From Nitrospinota bacterium (GTDB lineage: Bacteria; Nitrospinota; Nitrospinia; UBA9942), in assembly GCA_016234205.1 (NCBI GenBank), contig JACRGN010000240.1, forward strand, positions 1-25,261: a DNA stretch of 25,261 nucleotides. Reading direction: 5' to 3'. How positions within the stretch are numbered: the stretch's first letter is position 1; every line of letters begins with the position of its first letter. Under the pieces are notes generated by a model. That model was given only the letters and a program-made list of their open reading frames with translations, was not told the DNA's origin and ran no database searches. This document shows, piece after piece, positions 14,296 to 21,394 of this stretch. Made by a program: the position numbers and the translations under genes.

Positions 14296-15348
14296 CTATA
14301 TAACTGTTTCCATGTTATCTGCAAGAAAACCATTAAACTCGGTGCATACCTTAGTAAACTCCCTGTCTTCATTACTGTGATTGATACTGCGATTATTCCT
14401 GTCTTTTTCCAAGCCATCACAATATCTTGAAGGTAGATAAAGTATATATGCACGATATTTGTTGCCCTCTTTGGCAATTTTTATGAAATGAGGTTTGGCA
14501 TGGCGGTCAAGGAAGGACTTCGTTACCTTTTTCTCTACAATTGGAGAACCGATATATTGTCTTTTATCAAAACAATGCCTTCTCTCAAGCCTGCCTCTGC
14601 CGTTTTTATAAATCTTGCCAACATCGGCGAGCACATCAAACCCAGAACCAAATGATTGTTTCGCTTTAAAAAGTTTTGTGCCTTGTGTAAATGAAGGATA
14701 AGAAACTATGACATTGTTCTTAATTAGTTTTTTGAGATTTTCCTGTTCGTAAGGGTTTTTAACGGAAAAAATGTCCTTAATGTCTTCAAAAGCTTTATCT
14801 GTGTTCACTACATTTAATGAACCAAATCCATTTTTGCTTCTTGAACCAACTCCGCCAAAAATACACCAAACATAGAAAGCCTTCAAAACCTCATTCTTCC
14901 ATGTCTCATTTGTAAAATTCAGGACGATATCAAATTTTGTTTTTGCTGGATAATACTCTCTTGTAAAAACATTACCTTGTCTTTGGACATACTCATAAGT
15001 ACCATATGCTAAATATTCCAGAATATTAATTTCAAAAGTTTTGCCCTCTACAGGCACTTGATATTGAGGATTAGGTGGAAATTTGTTTTTTGTTGGCTTC
15101 AAGCCACCGTTAGTAATTACCCTTACTGAAAAACTGCTTCCCCCTCCCATTTTCTCATCTGAACTTCCAAATATCTGACTTTCTCTGTTACGAAGCTTCT
15201 CTATATCCGACTCCGACTGCAAAGCCCGCCACCAGAAGCGCAACAGCCCCTTTATGCTCGCTGCCCTGAGTTCAGCCGTGCCCTGATTCGCACCTGCCAA
15301 AAACATCGGCGTAATTGTTTCAATTTCAAAAGTGATTCTCTTTAACAT
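14296..15348 (-). CDS. cmr1: Cmr1, RAMP subunit of type III-B
   Basis: A 350-residue RAMP protein at the 3' end of the crRNA in the Cmr complex and the first gene of the operon. The start ITFEIETITPMFLAGANQGTAELRAASIKGLLRFWWRAL is diagnostic for Cmr1 (SIKGLLRFWWRA). FGGVGSRSKNGFGSL is the second RAMP loop. The ribosome site GGAGGGATAAGG is strong. That site lies within a short relic frame (15351-15428) resembling the Cas10 N-terminus. Transcription probably starts in the 200 bp upstream. Confidence 0.94.
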   Translation of the reverse strand: MLKRITFEIETITPMFLAGANQGTAELRAASIKGLLRFWWRALQSESDIEKLRNRESQIFGSSDEKMGGGSSFSVRVITNGGLKPTKNKFPPNPQYQVPVEGKTFEINILEYLAYGTYEYVQRQGNVFTREYYPAKTKFDIVLNFTNETWKNEVLKAFYVWCIFGGVGSRSKNGFGSLNVVNTDKAFEDIKDIFSVKNPYEQENLKKLIKNNVIVSYPSFTQGTKLFKAKQSFGSGFDVLADVGKIYKNGRGRLERRHCFDKRQYIGSPIVEKKVTKSFLDRHAKPHFIKIAKEGNKYRAYILYLPSRYCDGLEKDRNNRSINHSNEDREFTKVCTEFNGFLADNMETVI

Positions 15349-15350
15349 CC

Positions 15351-15428
15351 TTATCCCTCCTTCCCCACATCATGCAGCAATGCGCCAAGTATCACTGTAT
15401 AATATTCTCTTTTCTGTTTTTCATTCAT
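15351..15428 (-). pseudogene. Relic of a second Cas10-like gene (N-terminal HD segment)
   Basis: A 25-codon frame starting ATG 15428 (MNEKQKREYYTVILG...) and ending in LLHDVGKEG and a stop at 15351. The 'xxxILGALLHDVGK' pattern is the start of Csm1/Cas10 HD domains and unlike the LLHDPPEK of the intact Cmr2 here. The remainder of the gene is missing: the frame stops at the cmr1 ribosome site. It could also be translated as a leader peptide ahead of cmr1. Confidence 0.6.
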
Positions 15429-15441
15429 ATAATCTTCATCA

Positions 15442-15522
15442 TTACTTCCCCTGTTTTACCACACTCATGGCTGTGGCTATCATGGATGCTATGTCACCAA
15501 AGTTTGCAGGGAGAATCTCGGT
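15442..15522 (-). pseudogene. Short coding remnant upstream of the Cas10 relic
   Basis: A 26-codon frame with no start at its head, bounded by stops, reading ILPANFGDIASMIATAMSVVKQGK in its last 24 residues. Codon use and helix-like composition look coding, and it ends 13 bp before the relic ATG. It could be the tail of a gene once upstream of the lost cas10. Family unknown. Confidence 0.35.
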
Positions 15523-15550
15523 TTACAAATTTCAGAATTCCCTCCAGAAA

Positions 15551-15585
15551 AGTATAATCACGATTAGTATAATCTAAATTATACT
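15551..15585. promoter_or_regulatory. AGTATAAT palindrome with a third half-site
   Basis: AGTATAATCTAAATTATACT (15566-15585) has perfect 8-bp arms and a 4-base centre; the same AGTATAAT recurs at 15551, 15 bp away. On the minus strand TTTAGA, 17 bases and TATACT (15551-15556) make a plausible sigma70 promoter facing cmr1. The likely reading is an operator overlapping the cmr promoter; the binding protein is unknown. Confidence 0.5.
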
Positions 15586-15665
15586 TTTATTATGTGCGGG
15601 GCAATTTAAACCTCTTTTTGCCAGCATAATATCCTACCTTTATGCAAACTGGCAAGAAAAACCAT

Positions 15666-15733
15666 GCCACAAAGACTCGAAGACCCAAAGAAAAAATATT
15701 TTTTATTCCTTTGTGCCTTAGTGTCTTGGTGGC
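15666..15733. repeat. CACAAAG-type inverted repeat
   Basis: Imperfect 25-bp arms, GCCACAAAGACTCGAAGACC... and its partner ...TAGTGTCTTGGTGGC, around an AAAAAATATTTTTT core. The 'CACAAAGACACGAAGGCACAAAG' type is a dispersed, non-coding element seen in many genomes. Confidence 0.75.
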
Positions 15734-15776
15734 TAAAGATTATATATTTTCCTTAACATTAAAAAAAGGCTTAATT

Positions 15777-15811
15777 AACCACAGTTTGACACAGATAAAC
15801 ACAGATTAAAA
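15777..15811. repeat. AACCACAG...AACACAG repeat arm
   Basis: AACCACAGTTTGACACAGAT followed by AAACACAGATT resembles the left arm of the hairpin element at 23231-23362. Only one arm is present here, so it looks like a solo or degraded copy. Confidence 0.65.
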
Positions 15812-15832
15812 AGAACAAAGCCCACTCACCCA

Positions 15833-15877
15833 CCCTCACCCCTCCCTCTCCCACCAGGGGAGAGGGTTAGGGAGGGG
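15833..15877 (-). terminator. GC-rich hairpin after the lipoprotein gene
   Basis: CCCCTCCCTCTCCC and GGGGAGAGGGTTAGGGAGGG form a stable imperfect hairpin starting 6 bp after the lipoprotein stop. There is no clear T-run, so termination is possible but unproven. The sequence belongs to a widely dispersed 'CCCTCACCC...GGGAGAGGG' repeat type. Confidence 0.5.
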
Positions 15878-15882
15878 CTAAT

Positions 15883-16257
15883 TTAGGGACAGATTGGAGT
15901 TACTGTATAATCCTTAGGAGTTATATTCCATGCAGCGCCGCTTCCGAAATCTATAGGAAATGCCACCAACATACCATATCCCCAGAAAATATCAAGCAGT
16001 GTAATCCCGTTAAAAGAACTTCCTGAATTGACTGACACATCTTTACAACCCTCTTTCTTCGCTGTAAAAGTGTGCCGATCTTTTTTTGGCAACGATACCG
16101 ATATGCTTCCTTTTCCTCTTACCGCCCCATTTATAAAAATCGTTGCATCCGGATCAATGCTATTTACCGATATTCTTTCTTCCGACCCGGAAATTATGGC
16201 AGCACATCCTGATACAAATAAAATGTATATGAATAACAACAATACATTTTTCCACAT
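15883..16257 (-). CDS. Putative lipoprotein with PEGA-like domain
   Basis: A 124-residue exported protein. The signal peptide MWKNVLLLFIYILFVSGC ends in a lipobox with the lipid-bearing Cys18. After it, SVNSIDPDATIFINGAVRGK and VSLPKKDRHTFTAKKEGCKD resemble the PEGA repeat, a small surface beta domain. A hydrophobic stretch, TLLDIFWGYGMLVAFPID, comes near the end. The ribosome site is unusually long (AAAGAAAGGAGGTGAT before ATG 16257), complementary to nearly all of the 16S rRNA tail. No link to CRISPR is evident. Confidence 0.78.
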   Translation of the reverse strand: MWKNVLLLFIYILFVSGCAAIISGSEERISVNSIDPDATIFINGAVRGKGSISVSLPKKDRHTFTAKKEGCKDVSVNSGSSFNGITLLDIFWGYGMLVAFPIDFGSGAAWNITPKDYTVTPICP

Positions 16258-16279
16258 AGTGCATCACCTCCTTTCTTTA

Positions 16280-16357
16280 GGTTAAATTTTACTGATAATA
16301 AAGTTTAACCAAATACTGGAGGGCACAACAACAAATGCAATATTTCTGCAATATTTC
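16280..16357. promoter_or_regulatory. Upstream region of the lipoprotein gene with short repeats
   Basis: The 150-bp gap holds a GGTTAAA/TTTAACC inverted pair (16280-16286 and 16304-16310) and a tandem 11-bp repeat TGCAATATTTC twice (16336-16357). One-turn spacing fits two protein sites on one DNA face. No promoter stands out clearly. Confidence 0.35.
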
Positions 16358-16409
16358 AGATTATCTGGGTTTTAGGTTAAAAAGGCAGGTATAAATTAGT
16401 TTGTGCGGA

Positions 16410-17576
16410 TTATATGTTTCCTTCAATTTCTATTTTTTTCTTATCAACTTTTATTCCATATTTTTTACCTCCATATTTTCCGACAGGTGTAATAGTGTAA
16501 AATGAAGAGAGGATTTCATCGTTAAAATGTTCTTTTATTATCCTGTTTATCTTGCTTATGTTTTGTCTTAAAATATCATCAACTTTTGTCTTCTTCCATC
16601 GCTCACTGAACTCCTCATCCTTAAATTCCCTTCGCCCATACACCTCTTTATACATTTTAGCCATCTCATCTATAGTCTCCTTATCTGAGAAATCCCCTCC
16701 TTTAATTAAAGGGAAACACTCTGTGCAATCAAGACAATATTGCCTTCTCGGATGAGCGCATTGTTTTAACTTCCGTCTCAGAAATTCCATATATACTACA
16801 AGCTGGATAGGAATCATCTCTATAGAGTTTTCCCCAATTTTAATTGCCCTTTCTTTAATGCTGATTTTCAGAGGTAGTTGGGCAGATGCAGTATCTATCT
16901 CTTTCTGCCCCTCAAGGACAAGCTCTCTAAAACCTTTTTTACCTGAAAGTATAAATTTATTTCCTATGCGGATAAATGAAAGCTCTGCGAGATAAATATC
17001 AGCCTTTTTTGTATTCAGCCTTTTTATAATCTTCCCTTCCCTGTCCTTGACGATAAGGTTTGTATTTTTTTTAGGTTTCCAGTAGAAATCAGGATGGGAT
17101 TCAAATTCTGGCGTCACGAGAACATGGTAGAGTTTATCCTGCGGCCTTCCAAAAAGGCTGAGGGCGGCACCGAGGTAGAAGCTCATGGTCTTCCTCCCAC
17201 CGGCAATTGAGCAGAGGAGCCTTGTGTCTTTTTGTTTTGTCTTTTCTCTTATAAGCATGGCAATAAAGTTGCCTACATCCTCATTATCCTCATCAGTTTT
17301 TATATCGTCAAGAGAATCACCCCTTTTATTTGATATTAAGAGTATATTAGGGGAGACTGGTTTTATTGCATACTCATGATAAAATGCCTCTAATTTGCCT
17401 TCTGATAGAAGGCTCTTTTCAATCTTTGCTTTACCTGTAATTGTGGTTATTATAAATATCTCATCAGGATGGATAGATGGTTTCTTATGATGAAGTGCAT
17501 AGAGTGTCTCGGTAATAATCTGAGGCGTTATCCCTGCTACATAAATCAATATCTCTCTGTATTTAGATGATTTCAT
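16410..17576 (-). CDS. CARF-domain protein of the NE0113 type
   Basis: A protein of about 388 residues. ILIYVAGITPQIITETLYAL near the start, IFIITTITGKAKIEKSLL, and SIAGGRKTMSFYLGAALSLFGRPQDKLYHVLVTPEF are the hallmarks of the CRISPR-associated NE0113 (TIGR02584) CARF family. Members bind cyclic oligoadenylate; some are ring nucleases. The C-terminal ~150 residues contain a winged-helix-like part (SKINRIIKEHF...TITPVGKYGGKKYGIKV), so a regulator role is possible. In-frame FPLIKGGDF (16688-16716) comes from a dispersed repeat. It begins 28 bp after a response regulator, suggesting one operon. I prefer ATG 17576 to TTG 17585. Confidence 0.85.
   Translation of the reverse strand: MKSSKYREILIYVAGITPQIITETLYALHHKKPSIHPDEIFIITTITGKAKIEKSLLSEGKLEAFYHEYAIKPVSPNILLISNKRGDSLDDIKTDEDNEDVGNFIAMLIREKTKQKDTRLLCSIAGGRKTMSFYLGAALSLFGRPQDKLYHVLVTPEFESHPDFYWKPKKNTNLIVKDREGKIIKRLNTKKADIYLAELSFIRIGNKFILSGKKGFRELVLEGQKEIDTASAQLPLKISIKERAIKIGENSIEMIPIQLVVYMEFLRRKLKQCAHPRRQYCLDCTECFPLIKGGDFSDKETIDEMAKMYKEVYGRREFKDEEFSERWKKTKVDDILRQNISKINRIIKEHFNDEILSSFYTITPVGKYGGKKYGIKVDKKKIEIEGNI
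16688..16716. repeat. CCCCTCCTTTAATTAAAGGG repeat inside the CARF gene
   Basis: AAATCCCCTCCTTTAATTAA followed by AGGGAAA is an inverted repeat (CCTTTAATTAAAGG core) translated as FPLIKGGDF. This is a common dispersed element type; here it extends a loop after the Cys-containing CLDCTEC segment. Confidence 0.7.
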
Positions 17577-17604
17577 CAGATACAATTATAAGATGTAATA
17601 AAAT

Positions 17605-18276
17605 TTATTCTTTTTCCTTTAAGAACATAAGGGCTGCCTCCATTCTGCTCCTTACGCCGAGTTTTCTGTATATATTCTGGAGGTGGGATTTTACCGTCTC
17701 TGTTGATACACACATGATATCCGATATCTCTTTATTACTCTTCCCCTTAAGAAGGGATGTCAATATCTCCTCTTCCCTGCCTGTAAGAGAGTATTTTTCC
17801 TTAATCTCCCTTTCCATCTCTTTATCCACTTCAGGGGAGTCATGCATTTTAAAAAGGATTCTTGATGTGAGATTTGCGAGAAATGGCGATGCTATCCTTT
17901 CGCCTGTAAATGTACTCCTTATGATTTTAATAAATTCTTTATGGTCTGCATCTTTTAATATATAACCTGATGCACCTGACCTGATTGCGGATATAACCCT
18001 TTCATCTTCGTTGTGAACAGATAGTATCAGTATCCTTATATCAGGGTATCTCTCTAAAATAAGGCGGGTGGCATGAATGCCGTCAAGTTTAGGCATCTCT
18101 ACATCCATAAGGATAATATCAGGTTTGGCCTCCTGAACCAATGTAAATGCATCCTGCCCATCGGCAGCCTCGCCAACAACCTTTAAATCCTTCTCCTGTT
18201 CCAATAGGCTTCTCAACCCCTGGCGGAAAAGCCTCTGGTCATCCACTAACAGAATCTTAATAACCTTAGTAGCCAC
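17605..18276 (-). CDS. NarL/FixJ-type response regulator
   Basis: A 223-residue two-domain regulator. The receiver IKILLVDDQRLFRQGLRSLL carries the acidic pair, and IILMDVEMPKLDG the phosphorylated Asp (about Asp58). The LuxR-type helix-turn-helix LTGREEEILTSLLKGKSNKEISDIMCVSTETVKSHLQNIYRKL ends the protein. I choose GTG 18276 (after GAGAGAGGGAA), overlapping the kinase stop by 11 bp; the longer frame from 18327 lies in the kinase. It is the cognate partner of the upstream kinase, with the CARF gene next. Confidence 0.93.
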   Translation of the reverse strand: MATKVIKILLVDDQRLFRQGLRSLLEQEKDLKVVGEAADGQDAFTLVQEAKPDIILMDVEMPKLDGIHATRLILERYPDIRILILSVHNEDERVISAIRSGASGYILKDADHKEFIKIIRSTFTGERIASPFLANLTSRILFKMHDSPEVDKEMEREIKEKYSLTGREEEILTSLLKGKSNKEISDIMCVSTETVKSHLQNIYRKLGVRSRMEAALMFLKEKE

Positions 18277-21200
18277 CTTCCCTCTCTCCAATAGAAACTT
18301 TGATAAAAAGGGCAGCACCATTCCCATTTCTGTTTTCTGCCCAGATTTTCCCCTGATGTGCCTCTACAACTATCCTGCAAAAATAAAGACCCAACCCTGT
18401 CCCTGTCTTCCCTTCCTTTTTCCTCTCCTTACGATAAAATGGCTCAAATATCCTTGATAGTTCTGATACAGGGATGCCAGGTCCTTCATCCTCTATTTTA
18501 AGCAAAAGGTAATCAATACCATCCTCGGAGGCAGGATTAAAGATAATATTTACCTTGCCGCCTGTCGGCGAAAATTTTATGGCATTATTAATCAGGTTTA
18601 TAAAGACCCTCTGCAACCTTCTCTTATCCCCCTGAATTACTATAGCCTCATTCCTGTTATTTATCTCCACACTTATCCTTCTTTCCTCCGCCTCTACCTG
18701 CAGGAGTTTAATAGCCTCCTCCAATGCATCAACAATAGAAAAGCTGGAGATGATTAAGGGAAGATCTTCATAGCTCTGCTGATAAATATCAAGCACATCA
18801 TTCACCATTCCTAAAAGGAGCTCACTGCTCAAGATGATATCTGTCAATATCCTCTTTGTTGTTTCATGGTCAGTAATACCTATTGTCCCCTGGATACTTT
18901 CAAGCCTTTTCTTTATGCCGACAACTGGATTTCGCAAATCATGTGCAAGTGTTGAGGAGAAGTGCCCTATAGCTGCCAGCCTCTCTGACCGCAACAGTTG
19001 TTGTTCCAACTCCTTTCTTTTTGTGATGTCCCTGAGATGAATCAGCACAAAGGCTATTTTATCCTCCCTCTTGATACCTGTAAGATTCATCTCAACAGTC
19101 AACAAATCTCCACTCCTTCCTAAAATCTTAACTTCAGTTGTAGGAGGCTTCTCACCCTCTAATGTCCTTTTAAACAGGGTATCAAAAGTATCCTTATCAA
19201 TATCACCAGATAAGATTAAAGAAAAGCCGTATTCAAGGAGAATATTTTGTGAATAACCGATTATCTCCTCCTGCCTCTTATTAACGGCAATAATCTTCCC
19301 TGATAAATCTACCATGAGCATAGAGTCTTCTGCGTGGTCAAAGAGATTTTTATACTGCTCTTCCGATTCCTTGATAGCGCCTTCAAGCTTCTTTCTCTCA
19401 GTTATATCTTTAAAGATTTCAAGGATTGATGTTGTCCCATCTATATTCTTGAAGGGTGAATGTGTAATCAGAAATGCCTGCCCTTGCGGGGCATTTACTT
19501 CAAGTATATCTATCTTTTCTATCCCCTTTACAACAGGGCATTCATCACATGGTTTTTTTCTTCCCATATAAACTTCATAACATGTCCTCCCTACAGCCTC
19601 GTCGCCGAATAACCTTAAAAATTTTTTATTCATGAACTGAATCCTGAAATCCTTATCTACTATATCCATACCGTCACCCATACTTTCAATAATGGTTTCC
19701 AGCTTATCCCTCTCCAGATTAATCTGCTTTTCCAGAATCTTTCTCTCTGTTATATCCCTCAAGTGTATCTGCACAAAGGAGATTCTCTCACCCTTCTTTA
19801 TCCCTGTCATATCCATCTCCATAGTCAGCAGTCCCCGCTCTACACTCAATACCTCTACCTCTGTTGTAGAAGACTTTTTGCCATTTATAGCATCATTGAA
19901 AATATGATTAAATTTATCTCTATGTTTTTCAGACAGCATCCGTGAAAACCCCTGGTTTAAAAGTGCATCCTTGGAATAACCAAGCACCTTCTCCTCCCTC
20001 TTATTAACAGCAATAATCTTCCCTTCTAAATCAACCATAAGCATTGAGTCCTCTGCATGGTCAAAGAGTGTTTTATAGTGTTCTTCAGATTCCTCAATCT
20101 GGTGCAGATACCTTTCCCTCTCCTTGCCGCTCTTTTCTAAATTATCAGACATCTGATTAAATGCCTCTGCAAGCTGCTCAATCTCGTCATTGGTCTTAAC
20201 ATCTATATGGTGTTCTAACCTGCCTCGTCCAATCAATTCCGCACCTTCTGTCAGCAATCCAATAGGCTTTACAATCCTTCTTGCAGCATAGAAACCTGTA
20301 AGGGAGAGGACAACAACGAGGGCAATACCAAGAAACGATACCTCCCAAAGCAAGGTATACATAGGGGCATAAGTCTCATCAGGAAGCTGTCTTATGAATA
20401 TATACCATGCCTTTCCGCCAAAATTATCCTTTCCCATTTTAAAGGTAGAGTTTACCGGTGCAAAACCGATTATTGAGCTTTTTCCACCGTGGGCATCATC
20501 CACTGCAATTCCCCAACCGGGATTATCAGTGCTTATCTGTTCCATCAACTCGTCATTAATCCTGTGGCTCTTTGGCGGGAAGATCGGACATACAACTAAA
20601 GTTCCATCCGATGTGACAAGATTGGCATGACCTGTTTCACCTATTTTAATATTGGTAATTGTTTTAAAGATATCCTGAACATCATGGACCATTTTTAAAA
20701 CCCCTATCGCATTCTCATGAACATGGTCAAAGATTGGAACGGCTACAGCCACTGAATATGTTTGTGTCCCCTCATTGTAGTCTATACCACTGATAAATAC
20801 CTTACCCTTACCCTGATTAAATGTTGTATTCCACCAGTTCTTTTCACCCTCATTATAATCCTGTAGTTTATCTGTAGCAGAAATAACAGCCCCTTTTATA
20901 TCTGTTATAAGGATTGAGCCATATCCCTTCATCTTTTCATTCTGGTACTCTTTAAGATAATTCGTAAGATTATTATTTAAAAATTTCTCACCCTGAATAT
21001 CTATATTATTTTTCCCCTTATATGATTCATTCACCTTTAAAACAATATCCTTTATATAAGGTGACAGTGCAAGGCTCTGGGCATCCTGAATCTCCCTGTC
21101 CATTATAATCTCTATCTTATCCGCCGTCTCCTTAGCCATCTCCTGAAAATTTGCACCTATGGAGTTTTTGAGAGCATTGATGCCGCTGAGATATGTAAGA

Positions 21201-21295
21201 ATAACTACGAGAACGCCTGGAATGGTTCCGACAAGCAGTATAGAGGTAACTACTTTTCTCTGAATCTTTCCTCTTTTTCTGATTACATTATTCAT
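18266..21295 (-). CDS. Membrane sensor histidine kinase with CACHE, HAMP and three PAS domains
   Basis: A 1009-residue sensor. In order: a membrane helix near the start (VTSILLVGTIPGVLVVILTYL), an extracytoplasmic double-CACHE-like region of about 290 residues, a second helix (VSFLGIALVVVLSLTGFYAA), HAMP (RRIVKPIGLLTEGAELIGRG), and three PAS domains, each followed by an ITERK or ITKRK linker. HisKA follows with His in LAHDLRNPV, then an ATPase with NNAIKFSP (N box), DEGPGIP (G1) and GTGLGLYFC (G2). The first and third PAS domains are near duplicates (DHAEDSMLMVDL.GKIIAVNKR in both). ATG 21295 is chosen because the upstream TTG lies in a dispersed hairpin. All catalytic motifs are present; the signal is unknown. 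Confidence 0.94.
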   Translation of the reverse strand: MNNVIRKRGKIQRKVVTSILLVGTIPGVLVVILTYLSGINALKNSIGANFQEMAKETADKIEIIMDREIQDAQSLALSPYIKDIVLKVNESYKGKNNIDIQGEKFLNNNLTNYLKEYQNEKMKGYGSILITDIKGAVISATDKLQDYNEGEKNWWNTTFNQGKGKVFISGIDYNEGTQTYSVAVAVPIFDHVHENAIGVLKMVHDVQDIFKTITNIKIGETGHANLVTSDGTLVVCPIFPPKSHRINDELMEQISTDNPGWGIAVDDAHGGKSSIIGFAPVNSTFKMGKDNFGGKAWYIFIRQLPDETYAPMYTLLWEVSFLGIALVVVLSLTGFYAARRIVKPIGLLTEGAELIGRGRLEHHIDVKTNDEIEQLAEAFNQMSDNLEKSGKERERYLHQIEESEEHYKTLFDHAEDSMLMVDLEGKIIAVNKREEKVLGYSKDALLNQGFSRMLSEKHRDKFNHIFNDAINGKKSSTTEVEVLSVERGLLTMEMDMTGIKKGERISFVQIHLRDITERKILEKQINLERDKLETIIESMGDGMDIVDKDFRIQFMNKKFLRLFGDEAVGRTCYEVYMGRKKPCDECPVVKGIEKIDILEVNAPQGQAFLITHSPFKNIDGTTSILEIFKDITERKKLEGAIKESEEQYKNLFDHAEDSMLMVDLSGKIIAVNKRQEEIIGYSQNILLEYGFSLILSGDIDKDTFDTLFKRTLEGEKPPTTEVKILGRSGDLLTVEMNLTGIKREDKIAFVLIHLRDITKRKELEQQLLRSERLAAIGHFSSTLAHDLRNPVVGIKKRLESIQGTIGITDHETTKRILTDIILSSELLLGMVNDVLDIYQQSYEDLPLIISSFSIVDALEEAIKLLQVEAEERRISVEINNRNEAIVIQGDKRRLQRVFINLINNAIKFSPTGGKVNIIFNPASEDGIDYLLLKIEDEGPGIPVSELSRIFEPFYRKERKKEGKTGTGLGLYFCRIVVEAHQGKIWAENRNGNGAALFIKVSIGEREGGY

Positions 21296-21307
21296 TATGT
21301 TATTGAA

Positions 21308-21368
21308 GGTTGAGGTTAAGGTCAAGGTTGAGAAAAACTAAAACTCAACCTAAACCTCAGCCTTAACC
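21308..21368. repeat. GGTTGAGGTTAAGG hairpin repeat
   Basis: 25-bp arms GGTTGAGGTTAAGGTCAAGG... and ...CCTCAGCCTTAACC pair at 20 of 25 positions around an 11-bp loop. It fills the gap between the IspH-UbiA gene and the kinase, where it could also end transcription. The type is a known dispersed repeat. Confidence 0.75.
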
Positions 21369-21394
21369 TTTTACTTTTTACAGCATTATTTGAA

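Larger units (their letters stand above)
15349..15882. other. Intergenic region upstream of cmr1
   Basis: A 534-bp stretch without an intact gene. From right to left it holds a GC-rich hairpin, an 'AACCACAG...ACACAG' repeat arm, a CACAAAG inverted repeat, an AGTATAAT palindrome with an extra half-site, a short unassigned coding remnant (15442-15522), and the Cas10-like HD relic. It is the only sizeable spacer upstream of cmr1, so the operon promoter should be here. Confidence 0.7.

Noticed and set aside
11385..14477. Longer Cas10 start at 14477
   Set aside because: The first 64 codons overlap cmr1 in another frame and carry no HD-like sequence; ATG 14285 has a good ribosome site and begins the HD domain.
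15833..15877. Strong rho-independent terminator
   Set aside because: Stable stem but no following T-run, and the sequence is of a dispersed repeat type, so I kept only a tentative terminator call.
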